A stretch of DNA of 15,486 bases. It comes from Spongiicolonus versatilis. Its GTDB lineage: Bacteria > Pseudomonadota > Gammaproteobacteria > Arenicellales > Spongiicolonaceae. The first letter of the stretch is position 1; every line of letters starts with the position of its first letter. A model generated the notes under the pieces. That model saw only the letters and a program-made list of their open reading frames with translations. It was not told where the DNA came from and searched no databases. Below, one piece after another: positions 15,137 through 15,486 of this stretch. The DNA is taken from positions 1 through 15,486 of the forward strand of contig JAPYMU010000038.1 of NCBI GenBank assembly GCA_028286165.1. Reading direction: 5' to 3'. The translations under genes were made by a program, and so were the position numbers.

Positions 15137-15199
15137 AATCACCGCCACCGCCATTTCCGCACCTGCAATCACCATTTCCACACTCCAGACCACCATCTC
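15137..15199. repeat. Three imperfect tandem 21-bp repeats
   Basis: Read on the minus strand, three consecutive 21-base units start at 15199, 15178 and 15157. They begin GAGATGGTGG, GAAATGGTGA and GAAATGGCGG, then diverge towards a G/T-rich end (units end GAGTGTG, AGGTGCG, CGGTGATT). The shared core is GA(A/G)ATGG(T/C)G. A 21-base period is two helical turns, so the cores face the same side of the DNA, as tandem regulator sites or an ancient duplication would. They lie between the two divergent genes, upstream of both. Confidence 0.55.
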
Positions 15200-15279
15200 T
15201 ACATGTCCCGCCACCGCTTTTTTGCGCTACACTTCATCGCCCTGCCGCCCGGACAACCAACTTGCCGGTTTTTGCAACA

Positions 15280-15486
15280 ATGAGCACGCCATCCGCGCAT
15301 CGTTTCACCCGCCGCTTCGACGGCCGCGCATTGCCGCCGATGCATGTCGAGGGGCCGGCGTATAAACCGCCGTCGCCCTTGCAGCGCGGCGTGCAACCCG
15401 ACCGCAGTTTGGCGTCGCAGAATCAATGGTTCACCAAAGCGGAAGTCGCCGCGCATTGCGTCAGCGCCGCGCAGTCGGTGGCGCGC
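15280..15486 (+). CDS. Unknown protein, N-terminal part (runs off right edge)
   Basis: An ATG at 15280 opens 69 codons to the window edge, the only convincing plus-strand gene. The N-terminus (MSTPSAHRFTRRFDGRALPP) is basic with no signal peptide or membrane helix, followed by a Pro-rich stretch (AYKPPSPLQRGVQPDR). Residues near 48-65 read QNQWFTKAEVAAHCVSAA. The FT-x-x-EVA pattern is reminiscent of motif X (xxYFTPxxVA) at the start of N6-adenine DNA methyltransferases, but has Lys for the usual Pro, so this is a weak hint only. No Shine-Dalgarno is obvious; the codon usage (GC-rich third positions) fits a real gene. It is transcribed away from the metal operon across the 21-bp repeats. Confidence 0.6.
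   Translation, partial: MSTPSAHRFTRRFDGRALPPMHVEGPAYKPPSPLQRGVQPDRSLASQNQWFTKAEVAAHCVSAAQSVAR

Larger units (their letters stand above)
15063..15279. promoter_or_regulatory. Divergent intergenic region
   Basis: This 217-base region separates the minus-strand metal operon from the plus-strand gene at the right edge and must hold both promoters. It contains the extended -10 for the methyltransferase gene at its left end and three 21-bp tandem repeats in the middle. Towards the right gene only a weak TACACT (15228-15233) with no -35 partner is visible. No convincing protein-coding frame or terminator was found. Inverted repeats resembling known MntR, DtxR or Fur operators were not evident by eye. 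Confidence 0.6.

Noticed and set aside
14981..15214. A 77-codon minus-strand frame through the 21-bp repeats (VEMVVWSVEMVIAGAEM)
   Set aside because: Its repetitive peptide is simply the translation of the in-frame 21-base repeats; it runs into the methyltransferase gene in another frame and has no start signal.
14016..15365. A 449-codon open frame on the plus strand
   Set aside because: Antisense to the SABATH methyltransferase and running through the intergenic region; His/Arg-rich translation without domain features.

Overview
The window is a high-GC, gene-dense piece of a bacterial chromosome, most likely from a Gram-negative proteobacterium (gamma or beta). The main reason is a pair of RecB-family genes that looks like the proteobacterial 'probable DNA repair protein' (TIGR03623-type) plus UvrD-like helicase-nuclease arrangement. 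Secreted proteins also carry ordinary Sec signal peptides without a lipobox. Almost everything is on the minus strand. I see no rRNA, tRNA, CRISPR array, insertion sequence or phage gene. No gene-free stretch exceeds 300 bases; the longest is the 217-base divergent region 15063-15279.

Left part, read right to left on the minus strand (10624 to 1): an extended -10 promoter precedes a 948-aa fused restriction-modification protein with a PD-(D/E)XK-type nuclease and an N6-adenine methylase. Its stop overlaps the start of an AddB-like Fe-S nuclease (895 aa). That gene overlaps by 8 bases an AddA-like helicase-nuclease (1126 aa). A cytosolic-type 5'-nucleotidase follows, then two overlapping genes for single-pass membrane miniproteins (58 and 57 aa), then the start of a secreted Calx-beta protein with its own TATAAT box. 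The tight coupling of the restriction-modification gene to an AddAB-type pair suggests a functional link between DNA cleavage and DNA-end processing. That link is inference.

Right part, minus strand (15083 to 10647): a compact manganese/iron ABC import operon whose genes are coupled by stop-start overlaps. The order is a SABATH-family (plant-type) carboxyl methyltransferase, a periplasmic metal-binding protein with a His/His/Glu/Asp site, a 26-codon mini-ORF that bridges to the next gene through an ATGA overlap at each end, the ATPase, and a permease carrying a complete DtxR/MntR-like metalloregulator at its C-terminus. The operon therefore combines uptake, an unexpected small-molecule methyltransferase, and a metal sensor built into the membrane channel.

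At the right edge a plus-strand gene begins and leaves the window. The divergent region before it holds three imperfect tandem 21-bp repeats. The points most worth a second look are the permease-DtxR fusion, the SABATH methyltransferase in a metal operon, the bridging 26-codon ORF, the restriction/AddAB operon, and the 21-bp repeats.
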